64,000 bases of DNA, taken from NCBI RefSeq assembly GCF_028291745.1, contig NZ_JAQGNQ010000002.1, positions 1 to 64,000 on the forward strand, read 5' to 3'. The notes below the pieces were generated by a model that made no database searches, was not told the origin of the DNA, and worked only from the letters and a program-made list of their open reading frames with translations. Positions 35,184 through 42,794 of this stretch are shown here, one piece after another (within the stretch, counting starts at the first letter, position 1; the number at the start of each line of letters is the position of its first letter). Source of the stretch: Ramlibacter sp. (GTDB taxonomy: Bacteria > Pseudomonadota > Gammaproteobacteria > Burkholderiales > Burkholderiaceae_C). Both the position numbers and the translations under genes were made by a program.

Positions 35184-36244
35184 CTGCTGCTTCCCCCGCC
35201 CGCCCCCTGCTCGACGACCTGCCGTTCCCCGAACGCTTCGCGACCGAGGAGGCGCTCGAAGACTACCTCTCCACGCCCTCGCGCGACCTCGTGCGCGACC
35301 TTGCCCGGCTCGAAGGCGACCTGATGATCCTGGGCGTCGGCGGCAAGATGGGCCCGACGCTGGCCCGGCTGGCGCGCAATGCCTTGCCGCAGTCGCGCCG
35401 CGTGATTGCCGTCGCGCGCTTCAGCGATCCCGCAGTGCGCCAGTCGCTGCTGCAGCACGGCGTCGAGACGATCGCCTGCGACCTGCTCGATCGCGAGGCG
35501 CTGGCGCGCCTGCCGCAGTGCCCCAACATCGTGTTCATGGCGGGCCACAAGTTCGGCGCCGGCAATGACTACGGCCTGACCTGGGCGATGAACACGCACG
35601 TTCCCGCGCTGGTCGCCGACAACTTCCGCAGTTCGCGGATCGTTGCGTTCTCGACGGCCTGCGTGTACCCCTTCGTGCCGGTGATCGGGCAGGGCGCGAG
35701 CGAAGACGAGCACCTGACCCCCCCGGGCGAATACGCCAACTCCTGCGTCGGCCGCGAACGCATGTTCCAGTACTTCTCCGGCAAGCACGGCACGCCCGGG
35801 CGGCTGTTCCGTCTGAGCTATGCCATCGACTGCCGCTATGGCGTGCTGGCCGACGTGGCGGCGAAGGTCTGGCGCGGCGAACCGGTGGACGTGACCATGG
35901 GCCACGTCAACGTGATCTGGCAGGGCGACGCCAACGCGCAGGCCCTGCGCTGCCTGGCCGTCACCACGGTGCCCACCTCGCCGATCAACGTGAGCGGCCC
36001 CGAGACGACCTCCATTCGCTGGCTGGCCGAAGAGTTCGGCCGCCAGTTCGGCAAGCCCGCCACGATCACGGGCAGCGAGGCGCCCACGGCCTGGCTGATG
36101 AACACCGGCGAAGCCGAGCGCCTGTTCGGATATCCCAAGGTGCCGCTCAAGCAGCTGGTGGCCTGGGTGGCCGACTGGATCTCGCACGAGCAGCGCATGT
36201 ATGGCAAGCCGACCAAGTTCGAGGCGCGGGATGGCAAGTACTGA
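35180..36244 (+). CDS. Extended-SDR NAD-dependent epimerase/dehydratase-like protein, altered active site
   Basis: A 354-residue protein with a Rossmann fold MILGVGGKMGPTLARLA after a 45-residue N-terminal extension. Extended-SDR landmarks follow: NIVFMAGHKFG, NTHVPALVADNF, and IVAFSTACVYPF, which holds the active-site serine or threonine. The YxxxK motif appears as YANSC (in GEYANSCVGRERMF), so the tyrosine is kept but the lysine is a cysteine. It may thus bind NAD(H) and its ligand without normal redox chemistry, or use another base. The ATG overlaps the permease stop, and the next gene overlaps by 14 bp. Substrate unknown. Confidence 0.85.
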   Translation: MTAASPARPLLDDLPFPERFATEEALEDYLSTPSRDLVRDLARLEGDLMILGVGGKMGPTLARLARNALPQSRRVIAVARFSDPAVRQSLLQHGVETIACDLLDREALARLPQCPNIVFMAGHKFGAGNDYGLTWAMNTHVPALVADNFRSSRIVAFSTACVYPFVPVIGQGASEDEHLTPPGEYANSCVGRERMFQYFSGKHGTPGRLFRLSYAIDCRYGVLADVAAKVWRGEPVDVTMGHVNVIWQGDANAQALRCLAVTTVPTSPINVSGPETTSIRWLAEEFGRQFGKPATITGSEAPTAWLMNTGEAERLFGYPKVPLKQLVAWVADWISHEQRMYGKPTKFEARDGKY

Positions 36245-37109
36245 GTCGGCGTCGGCCCAGCGCATCGAAGTCGAGCCGCTGGCGCAGCTTGACGCCACTG
36301 CGCTCGCCATGCTGCAGGGCCTGGTCGCCGACAGCCACTGGAACCAGGTCGCCGCGGACTGGGCGCTGTTCCATCAGGCCGGCACCATCCAGGTCGTGCG
36401 CGAAAAAGGCCGCATCGTCGCCAGTGGGGCGGTGCTGCCGATGGGCGCGTCGGAGGCGGGTGCCAGCGGCGTCTCGTGGATCAGCATGATCCTGGTCACG
36501 CCCGCCGAGCGCGCGCGCGGACTGGGGCGCGCCGTGTTCGGCCGCTGCCTCGAACAGGTGCAGGCGAGCGGCCGCATTCCTATGCTCGATGCCACCCCGG
36601 CCGGCGAGGCGCTGTACCGGCAGTTCGGCTTCGAGCCGCAGTTGCGGCTGACGCGGTGGCGCCGCGAAGCGCGGGCTGCCACGCAGCCGGTCCTTTCCGA
36701 TTTGCTGCCGGGGCTCGACACCCTGGTCGCCCTCGACGGGCAGGCGCTCGGCTTCGAGCGCCCCCGGCTGCTCGCCGATCTGCTCGCGCGTCCCTCGACG
36801 CTGTGCGTGCGCACCGCGCAAGCGCTGGCCCTCGTTCGTGCGGGCCGCACGGCCCACCAGATCGGACCGCTGCTGGCCGCTGACGAAGCAGCCGCCGCGG
36901 CCGCTCTCAACCGTGCCGCAGCCAGCCTCGACGGCGCGATCTACATCGACGTGCCCGATCCGCGTCCCCGCATGCACGCGGCGCTGGAGGCCGCCGGCTT
37001 CCAGCCGCAGCGTGGCTTTGCGCGCATGGCACGCGTGGACCGCGGCCAGGTCCCCCCTGCCGGCCAGTACGCGCTGCTGCACGCCATCGCCGGCCCCGAG
37101 TTCGCCTAG
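36231..37109 (+). CDS. GNAT family N-acetyltransferase (two-domain)
   Basis: A 292-residue protein. The first domain is a GNAT fold: SHWNQVAADWALFHQAG, VSWISMILVTPAERARGLGRAVFGRCLEQV (the acetyl-CoA-binding loop appears as RARGLG) and GEALYRQFGFEPQLRLTRW. The second half (DTLVALDGQALGFERPRLLADLLARP to the end) resembles a degenerate second GNAT domain of the YitH/YobR-like type. The ATG at 36231 was chosen because the track start lies deep inside the SDR gene. Its 14-bp overlap with the SDR gene indicates coupling. Substrate unknown. Confidence 0.87.
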   Translation: MASTESASAQRIEVEPLAQLDATALAMLQGLVADSHWNQVAADWALFHQAGTIQVVREKGRIVASGAVLPMGASEAGASGVSWISMILVTPAERARGLGRAVFGRCLEQVQASGRIPMLDATPAGEALYRQFGFEPQLRLTRWRREARAATQPVLSDLLPGLDTLVALDGQALGFERPRLLADLLARPSTLCVRTAQALALVRAGRTAHQIGPLLAADEAAAAAALNRAAASLDGAIYIDVPDPRPRMHAALEAAGFQPQRGFARMARVDRGQVPPAGQYALLHAIAGPEFA

Positions 37110-37117
37110 GAGTTCCC

Positions 37118-38185
37118 ATGCCACTGAACCGATCCGACCTGCCCCGGGACGTGCTTGCGCTGCTCGCGCAGGGCACCGTGATCCCCGCGCACCCGCTCGC
37201 GCTCGACGCCAAGCGCCAGTTCGACCGGCGCCGGCAGCGCGCGCTCACCCGCTACTACGTCGATGCCGGCGCCGGCGGCCTGGCCGTGGGTGTGCACACG
37301 ACGCAGTTCGCGATCCGCGAGAAGGGGCTGTACGAGACGGTGCTGCGCAGCGCCATGGAAGACCGCCTCGCGTGGAGCCAGCGTCCCATGGCCATGGTCG
37401 CCGGCCTGTGCGGATCCACGGCGCAGGCGCGGGCGGAAGCGCGCACCGCCGTCGGCCTCGGCTACCACGCCGGGCTTCTGAGCCTGGCCGCTCTCGCAAG
37501 CGCCTCCGAGGACGAACTGATCGCGCATTGCGAGGCCGTGGCGCAGGAGATCCCGCTGGTGGGCTTCTACCTGCAGACGGCCGTCGGCGGCCCCATTCTC
37601 TCCAGCGACTTCTGGCGCCGCTTCGCCCGGATCCCGAACGTGCTGGCCATCAAGGTCGCGCCCTTCAATCGTTACCGCACGCTCGACGTCGTGCGTGGGC
37701 TGGTCGACGCGCGGGCCGAGGAGCGCGTCTATCTGTACACCGGCAACGACGACCACATCATCCTGGACCTCGCGCTGCCCTTCACCGCGATGCGCGACGG
37801 CGAACCGGTGACGGTACGCTTCCGCGGCGGGCTGCTGGGCCACTGGTCCGTGTGGACCGCCAGCGCCGTGCGCCAGTTGCAGCAGGTCAAGGAGATCCTC
37901 GCGGCCGGCGGCGGCAACCTGCCGCCCGAACTGCTCGCGCTCGATGCGCGCGTGACCGACTGCAATTCGGCCTTCTTCGATGTCGCCAACAACTTCCACG
38001 GCTGCATCGCCGGCTGCCACGAAGTGCTGCGCCGCCAGGGTCTGCTGGAGGGCATCTGGTGCCTGGACCCGCACGAGGGTCTGGGCCGCGGGCAGGCGGA
38101 GCAGATCGATCGCGTGTACCGCCAACACGCGGACCTGGCCGACGACGCTTTCGTGAAGGGCAACGTGGAGCGCTGGCTGGCATGA
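37118..38185 (+). CDS. Dihydrodipicolinate synthase/N-acetylneuraminate lyase family protein
   Basis: A 355-residue TIM-barrel aldolase of the DapA family, somewhat longer than DapA (about 290). The probable Schiff-base lysine is in VLAIKVAPFNRYRT, and the catalytic tyrosine region is PLVGFYLQTAVGGP, diverged from the DapA LYNVPGRT motif. Substrate-loop residues therefore differ from lysine biosynthesis. AGGAG lies 6 bases before the ATG. It overlaps the ATPase gene by 4 bp. In this context it probably splits or condenses a keto acid derived from the imported compound (inference). Confidence 0.88.
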   Translation: MPLNRSDLPRDVLALLAQGTVIPAHPLALDAKRQFDRRRQRALTRYYVDAGAGGLAVGVHTTQFAIREKGLYETVLRSAMEDRLAWSQRPMAMVAGLCGSTAQARAEARTAVGLGYHAGLLSLAALASASEDELIAHCEAVAQEIPLVGFYLQTAVGGPILSSDFWRRFARIPNVLAIKVAPFNRYRTLDVVRGLVDARAEERVYLYTGNDDHIILDLALPFTAMRDGEPVTVRFRGGLLGHWSVWTASAVRQLQQVKEILAAGGGNLPPELLALDARVTDCNSAFFDVANNFHGCIAGCHEVLRRQGLLEGIWCLDPHEGLGRGQAEQIDRVYRQHADLADDAFVKGNVERWLA

Positions 38186-38980
38186 ACGCCACCCCCGTCC
38201 CGACGCCAGTCGCCGCCACGCGCAGGCCCCTGATCCGCATGCGCAACTTGCGCAAGGTGTACCGGCAGCGCGGCCAGGAGTTCCTCGCCGTGTCCGACGT
38301 GACCCTGGACATAGGCGAAGGCGACATGGTGTCGCTCGTCGGCCCCTCGGGCTGCGGCAAGTCCACCCTGCTGAAGATCCTGGCGGGCCTGCACGGGCAC
38401 GACGGCGGCACGCTGGAGGTGGGCGGCGGCAGCGACTTCAACCCGGGGCGCGACGTCGGCATGGTGTTCCAGCAGCCGCTGCTGCTGAAGTGGCGCACGA
38501 TCCTGGACAACGTGCTGCTGCCCGCGGACATCCTGGGGCTGCCGCGCAAGGCAGCGCGCCAACGGGCCCTTGGCTTGCTGGACATGGTCGGCCTCGGCGG
38601 TTTTGCCGACAAGATGCCGTACGAGCTCTCGGGCGGCATGCAGCAGCGGGCCGCGATCGCCCGCGCCCTGATCCACGACCCGAAACTGGTGCTGATGGAT
38701 GAACCCTTCGGCGCGCTCGATGCCCTCACGCGCGAGAAGATGAACCTCGAGATGCTGCGCATCTGGGAACAGACCCACAAGACCTTCGTGGTCGTGACGC
38801 ACAGCATCCAGGAGGCGGTGTTCCTCGGCTCGCGCTGCGCCGTGCTGACGGCTGGCCCGGCGCGCATGGCGGACACCTTCGCCATCGCGCTGGAGGAGCC
38901 CGCGCCGCCTGCAGGTGAAGACCACGGCGGCCTTCGGCGAGTACGTGGGCCGCATCTATCGCCTGCTCGGGGTGGAGTAG
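38182..38980 (+). pseudogene. ABC transporter ATP-binding protein, frameshifted near the 3' end
   Basis: NitT/TauT-type ATPase with Walker A GPSGCGKST, Q-loop MVFQQPLLLKWRTILDNV, signature LSGGMQQRAAIARAL, Walker B LVLMDEPFGALDALT and H-loop VVVTHSIQEAVFLGSRC, all intact in the start frame. After FAIALEEPAP (near 38905) the frame runs into arginine/proline-rich sequence and continues to 39081, overlapping the next gene. The +1 frame instead gives LQVKTTAAFGEYVGRIYRLLGVE and a stop at 38978-38980, the expected C-terminus. One extra base or two missing bases at about 38900-38908 explains this. The core ATPase is complete, so the protein may still work. A sequencing error is equally possible. 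Confidence 0.85.
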
Positions 38981-38983
38981 GCA

Positions 38984-39895
38984 TCAGGCCTCGGCGGTGG
39001 CGGCGCAGGCCCGATTCGCCTGCTGGCGTAGATCCTCGGTCGTCTGCCCCACGCCACCCGGCCGCCAGCCCGGTGGCTTGAGCAGGTAGCCGCAGATTTC
39101 CGCGAAGGAGCTGGCGGTGCGCAAGTCGCGCCACAACGCCTGCCACTGATGAAACTCGATGGTCAGCAGGTTGTAGCCGGTCATGGGCTGCACCAGGCCG
39201 AAGCGGCACGGCGCGTCCGCGCGCTCGGGAATGTAGGTGCCGAACAGCCGGTCGAACACGATCAGCACGCCGCCGTAGTTGCCATCCAGGTATTCGAGAT
39301 TGGCGGCGTGGTGCACGCGGTGCGCCGAGGGCGTGTTGAGGATCCACTCCAACGGACCGAGGCGCGGGATCCAGGTCGCGTGGATCCAGAACTGGTACAG
39401 CAGGTTGAGCGACAACAGCATCAGGACGATGCGCGGCGGCATGCCTGCAAGCGGTGCCAGCATGAAGAACGCGAGGGTGCCCGTCAGGCGGCCGGTCCAG
39501 CCGAAGCGGTAGGCGGCCGCCAGGTTCAACTGGTTCGGCGAATGGTGCACGGCGTGCGTGCACCAGAACCAGCGCACCCGGTGCGCGGCCCGGTGGTACC
39601 AGTAGTAGCAGAACTCCTGCCCGACAAAGCAGGCCGCCCAGCCGGTCCAGTGGTCCATGGGCAAGGTCCACAGCCGGTGCTGCCAGAACCAGCGCATCGC
39701 ATCCCCCCAGAACCCCAGCGGCAGCAGCAGGGCGAGCGGGTATTCGCGCACCAGGAAATCGACCACCGAAATGCCGGCGGCCTTCCAGTCGTAGCTGGCA
39801 AAGCCGTTGCGCGCCGAGAGCACCAGCGCTTCGAGCAGCGACGAGGCCAGCACGGTGATGACCGCGGCCTTCAGGATCGTGTAGAGGATTTCCAT
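38984..39895 (-). CDS. Sterol desaturase / fatty acid hydroxylase family protein
   Basis: A 303-residue integral membrane di-iron enzyme of the fatty acid hydroxylase superfamily. The start at 39895 (MEILYTILKAAVITVLASSLLEALVL) removes 47 arginine-rich residues of the track ORF. Histidine clusters are visible: YYWYHRAAHRVRWFWCTHAVHHSPN and HRVHHAANLEYLDGNYGG, with a further histidine (WIHATW) between them. Four or more hydrophobic segments surround them. Bacterial members hydroxylate or desaturate lipids or alkyl chains; the substrate is unknown. It is convergent with the ABC ATPase gene (3 bp apart) and divergent from the second RND operon. Confidence 0.9.
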   Translation of the reverse strand: MEILYTILKAAVITVLASSLLEALVLSARNGFASYDWKAAGISVVDFLVREYPLALLLPLGFWGDAMRWFWQHRLWTLPMDHWTGWAACFVGQEFCYYWYHRAAHRVRWFWCTHAVHHSPNQLNLAAAYRFGWTGRLTGTLAFFMLAPLAGMPPRIVLMLLSLNLLYQFWIHATWIPRLGPLEWILNTPSAHRVHHAANLEYLDGNYGGVLIVFDRLFGTYIPERADAPCRFGLVQPMTGYNLLTIEFHQWQALWRDLRTASSFAEICGYLLKPPGWRPGGVGQTTEDLRQQANRACAATAEA

Positions 39896-40121
39896 GGGCG
39901 TGGAATCGGCGGGACGAGCCGGGCGCAATGAATGAGCGATGGCTTCGCAGCGTAGCCAGCCGCGCTGCGGACGGCAACCCGTTTGGGGCGAACCGCTGGC
40001 GCGCAGGGGCGAACCCGTTTCTGACAAACCCGTCATTTTGAAGACAGCGAACGGTCATGTAGCGCTAGCTAAGGTCCTGCACTTGGCCGCGACGAGGCAG
40101 GCTCGCGCGACCGTTCCATCC

Positions 40122-41588
40122 ATGTCCATACGTTTCCTCTCCATCGCGCTGCTGTCCGCAGCCTCCCTGGCCGCCTGCAGCAGCGGCCCCGACTACGTCC
40201 GTCCCAGGATCGAGCTGCCTGCTGCCTTCAAGGAAAGCGGACCGTGGAAGCCCGCTCAGCCCCAGCTGCCCGATGCCCGGCAGCCCTGGTGGGAGGTGTT
40301 CGCCGATCCCGACTTGAACCGGCTGGAGAGCGAGGCCAATGGGGCCAACCAGACGCTGCGCCAGCTCGAGGCCGTGTACCGCCAGGCGCGCGCGCAGGTC
40401 GCTATCGAGCGCTCCGCCTTCTGGCCCACTGCGGGTCTCAACGCCTCGGCCAGCCGCGGGCGCAGCGGCACCGCGAGCTCGGCGACTAGCGCGGGCAACA
40501 GCTTCGCGCTCAGCCTCGGCGCCAGCTGGGAGCCGGACCTGTGGGGCAGCGTGGCGCGCACCGTCGAATCGGCCAGCGCCAGCGCCGAGGCCAGCGCCGA
40601 CGATCTGGCCGGCGCGCGTCTGAGCGTGCAGACGCAGCTCGCGAGCGACTACCTGGCGCTGCGGGTCAACGACGTCCTGAGCGATCTCTACGCCGAAACC
40701 ACCGCCGGCTACGCCAAGGCGCTGCAGCTCACGCAGAGCCAGTACCGTGCCGGCACCGTGCTGCACTCGGACGTGGCCCTGGCCGAAAGCACGCTGAAGG
40801 CAGCGCAGGCTCAGGCTGCCGACCTCGACGCCACTCGCGCGCAACTGGAGCACGCCATCGCGACCCTCGCGGGCCATCCGGCCAGCACCTTCGACCTGCC
40901 ACGGCGGCGCATGACGCTGGCGCAGTTGCGCTCCAGCCTGCCGGCGATCCCAGTGGGGGTGCCCTCGCAGCTGCTGGAGCGTCGCCCCGATGTCGCCGCG
41001 GCGGAGCGGCGGGCAGCCGCCGCCAACGCCGCCATCGGCGTCGCGCAGGCCGCCTTCTTCCCGTCGCTGCTACTGAGTGCCAGCGGCGGCGGCGCCGGCG
41101 CCACGCTCGCAAGGCTGTTCGACACGCCCGGCCGCGTCTGGTCGCTCGGTGCCGCCCTGGCGCAAACGGTGTTCGACGGTGGTCTGCGCAGCGCCCGCCG
41201 CGACCAGGCCGAAGCCGGGCTCGACGCCGCCGCTGCCGCCTACAAGGCGACGGTGCTTTCGGGCCTGCAGCAGGTGGAGGACAACCTGGCCATCCTGCGG
41301 GTGCTGGACCAGGAAGGCGTGCTGCAGGAGGACGCAGTCAGCTCGGCGCAGGTGGCGGAGCAGTCCGCGCTACGACAGTACCGCGGCGGCACCGGCACCT
41401 ACCTGGCCGTGATCACCGCGCAGAACCTGGCACTCACCAACGAACGCACATCGGCGCAGATCCTCGGGCGCCAGCTCACCGCCGCCGTCACCCTGATCAC
41501 CGGCCTCGGCGGCGGCTGGACCGCGACGCCGGTCGCGCACACCGGCGCCGCCCCGGCGAGCACTTCCGCCGCCGCCGAGATCCACTGA
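40122..41588 (+). CDS. Outer-membrane efflux lipoprotein (NodT family), second RND system
   Basis: A 488-residue TolC-like outer-membrane factor. The lipoprotein signal MSIRFLSIALLSAASLAAC decided the start at 40122; the track adds 61 upstream residues without coding character. Landmarks: GPDYVRPRIELPAAF, WWEVFADPDLNRLESEANGANQ, QLLERRPDVAAAERRAAAANAAIGVAQAAFFPS, and QTVFDGGLRSARRDQAEAG. It is the first gene of an operon that continues with adaptor, permease, response regulator and sensor kinase. Confidence 0.93.
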   Translation: MSIRFLSIALLSAASLAACSSGPDYVRPRIELPAAFKESGPWKPAQPQLPDARQPWWEVFADPDLNRLESEANGANQTLRQLEAVYRQARAQVAIERSAFWPTAGLNASASRGRSGTASSATSAGNSFALSLGASWEPDLWGSVARTVESASASAEASADDLAGARLSVQTQLASDYLALRVNDVLSDLYAETTAGYAKALQLTQSQYRAGTVLHSDVALAESTLKAAQAQAADLDATRAQLEHAIATLAGHPASTFDLPRRRMTLAQLRSSLPAIPVGVPSQLLERRPDVAAAERRAAAANAAIGVAQAAFFPSLLLSASGGGAGATLARLFDTPGRVWSLGAALAQTVFDGGLRSARRDQAEAGLDAAAAAYKATVLSGLQQVEDNLAILRVLDQEGVLQEDAVSSAQVAEQSALRQYRGGTGTYLAVITAQNLALTNERTSAQILGRQLTAAVTLITGLGGGWTATPVAHTGAAPASTSAAAEIH

Positions 41589-41609
41589 GTCTTCGAACCC
41601 TCCTTTTCC

Positions 41610-42794
41610 ATGACTGCTCCCTCCTTGAACCGAACCCTCCGCATCGTCGCGAGCGTCGCCGCCCTCGTGGCCCTGGCCGTCGTGGTCCGCTGGGTCAGCA
41701 CCTCCGCCCAGGCCCAGGACAAGCGCCCCGCCAAGAGTGCCGGCGCCGCCCCCATCGTGGTCACCACCGCCACCGTGCAGACGCAGGACGTGCCGGTGTA
41801 CAGCGGCGGCCTTGGCGCCGTCGCGCCGTGGGCCACCGTCACTGTCAGGACCCGCATCGACGGCGAACTGGTGCGCGTAGGCTTCGTCGAGGGCCAGAAC
41901 GTCAAGACGGGGCAGGTGCTGGCGCAGCTCGACAACCGACCCATGCTCGCGCAGCTGGCGCAGGCGCAGGCGCAGGAGGCCAAGGACCGCGCGCAGCTCG
42001 CCAACGCCCACACGGACCTCGGGCGCTACACCGGATTGATCAAGGAAGACGCCGCCACGCAACAGCAGGTCGACACGCAGAAGGCGCTCGTGGCGCAGCT
42101 CGAGGCGGCGGTGCAGACGGATGCCGCGCAAGTGCAATACCAGAAGGTGCAGCTGGCGTACACGACGATCGCCGCGCCCATCTCCGGCCGCACCGGCGCG
42201 CGACTCGTCGACGCTGGCAACATCGTGCACGCCGGCGACGCCAACGGCCTGGTCGTGATCAACCAGCTCGATCCGGCGGGCGTGGTCTTCACGCTGCCCG
42301 AGGAGGTGGTGCAGGACGTCATCCGCGCGCAGCAAAACGCGGGCGCGCCCCTCACCGTGACCGCGCTCACGCGCGACGGCGCGAAGTTACTGGCCCAGGG
42401 CCAGCTCACGCTGCTCAATAACCAGGTCGACACCACCACCGGCACCGTGCAGCTGAAGGCGCGTTTCCCGAACGGCGGTTCGGCCTTGTGGCCAGGGCAG
42501 TTCGTCAACGTGCGGCTGCTGCTCGGACGCCGTGACCATGCCCTGACCGTGCCGCAGACGACGGTGCAGCGCAGCCAGAACGGTTCCTACGTGTACGTGG
42601 TCGATGCCCAGAAGCGCGCCCAGATCCGCACCGTGCACGTGGCGCTCGAACAGGATGGCATCTCCGTCATCGATAGCGGCCTCAAGGCTGGCGAGCGCGT
42701 CGTGGTCAACGGCCAGTACAAGCTCAAGCCGGACGTCCTGGTGGTCGAATCCGGCCAGGCCGGCAAGCCGGCCGGCGGCGAAGGCACCCGGTGA
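41610..42794 (+). CDS. RND periplasmic adaptor (MdtA-like)
   Basis: A 394-residue membrane fusion protein. An N-terminal helix (IVASVAALVALAVVVRWV) is followed by PIVVTTATVQTQDVPVYSGGLGAVAPWATVTVRTRIDGELVRVGFVEGQNVKTGQVLAQLD, close to the MdtA/MuxA type. The alpha-hairpin, second lipoyl half (TTIAAPISGRTGARLVDAGNIVH) and beta-barrel with SALWPGQFVNVRLLLG then follow. It overlaps the permease gene by 4 bp. Confidence 0.94.
   Translation: MTAPSLNRTLRIVASVAALVALAVVVRWVSTSAQAQDKRPAKSAGAAPIVVTTATVQTQDVPVYSGGLGAVAPWATVTVRTRIDGELVRVGFVEGQNVKTGQVLAQLDNRPMLAQLAQAQAQEAKDRAQLANAHTDLGRYTGLIKEDAATQQQVDTQKALVAQLEAAVQTDAAQVQYQKVQLAYTTIAAPISGRTGARLVDAGNIVHAGDANGLVVINQLDPAGVVFTLPEEVVQDVIRAQQNAGAPLTVTALTRDGAKLLAQGQLTLLNNQVDTTTGTVQLKARFPNGGSALWPGQFVNVRLLLGRRDHALTVPQTTVQRSQNGSYVYVVDAQKRAQIRTVHVALEQDGISVIDSGLKAGERVVVNGQYKLKPDVLVVESGQAGKPAGGEGTR

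Noticed and set aside
39939-40121. N-terminal extension of the second outer-membrane factor
   Set aside because: The lipoprotein signal with lipobox begins at 40122; upstream residues are non-conserved and lack a signal.
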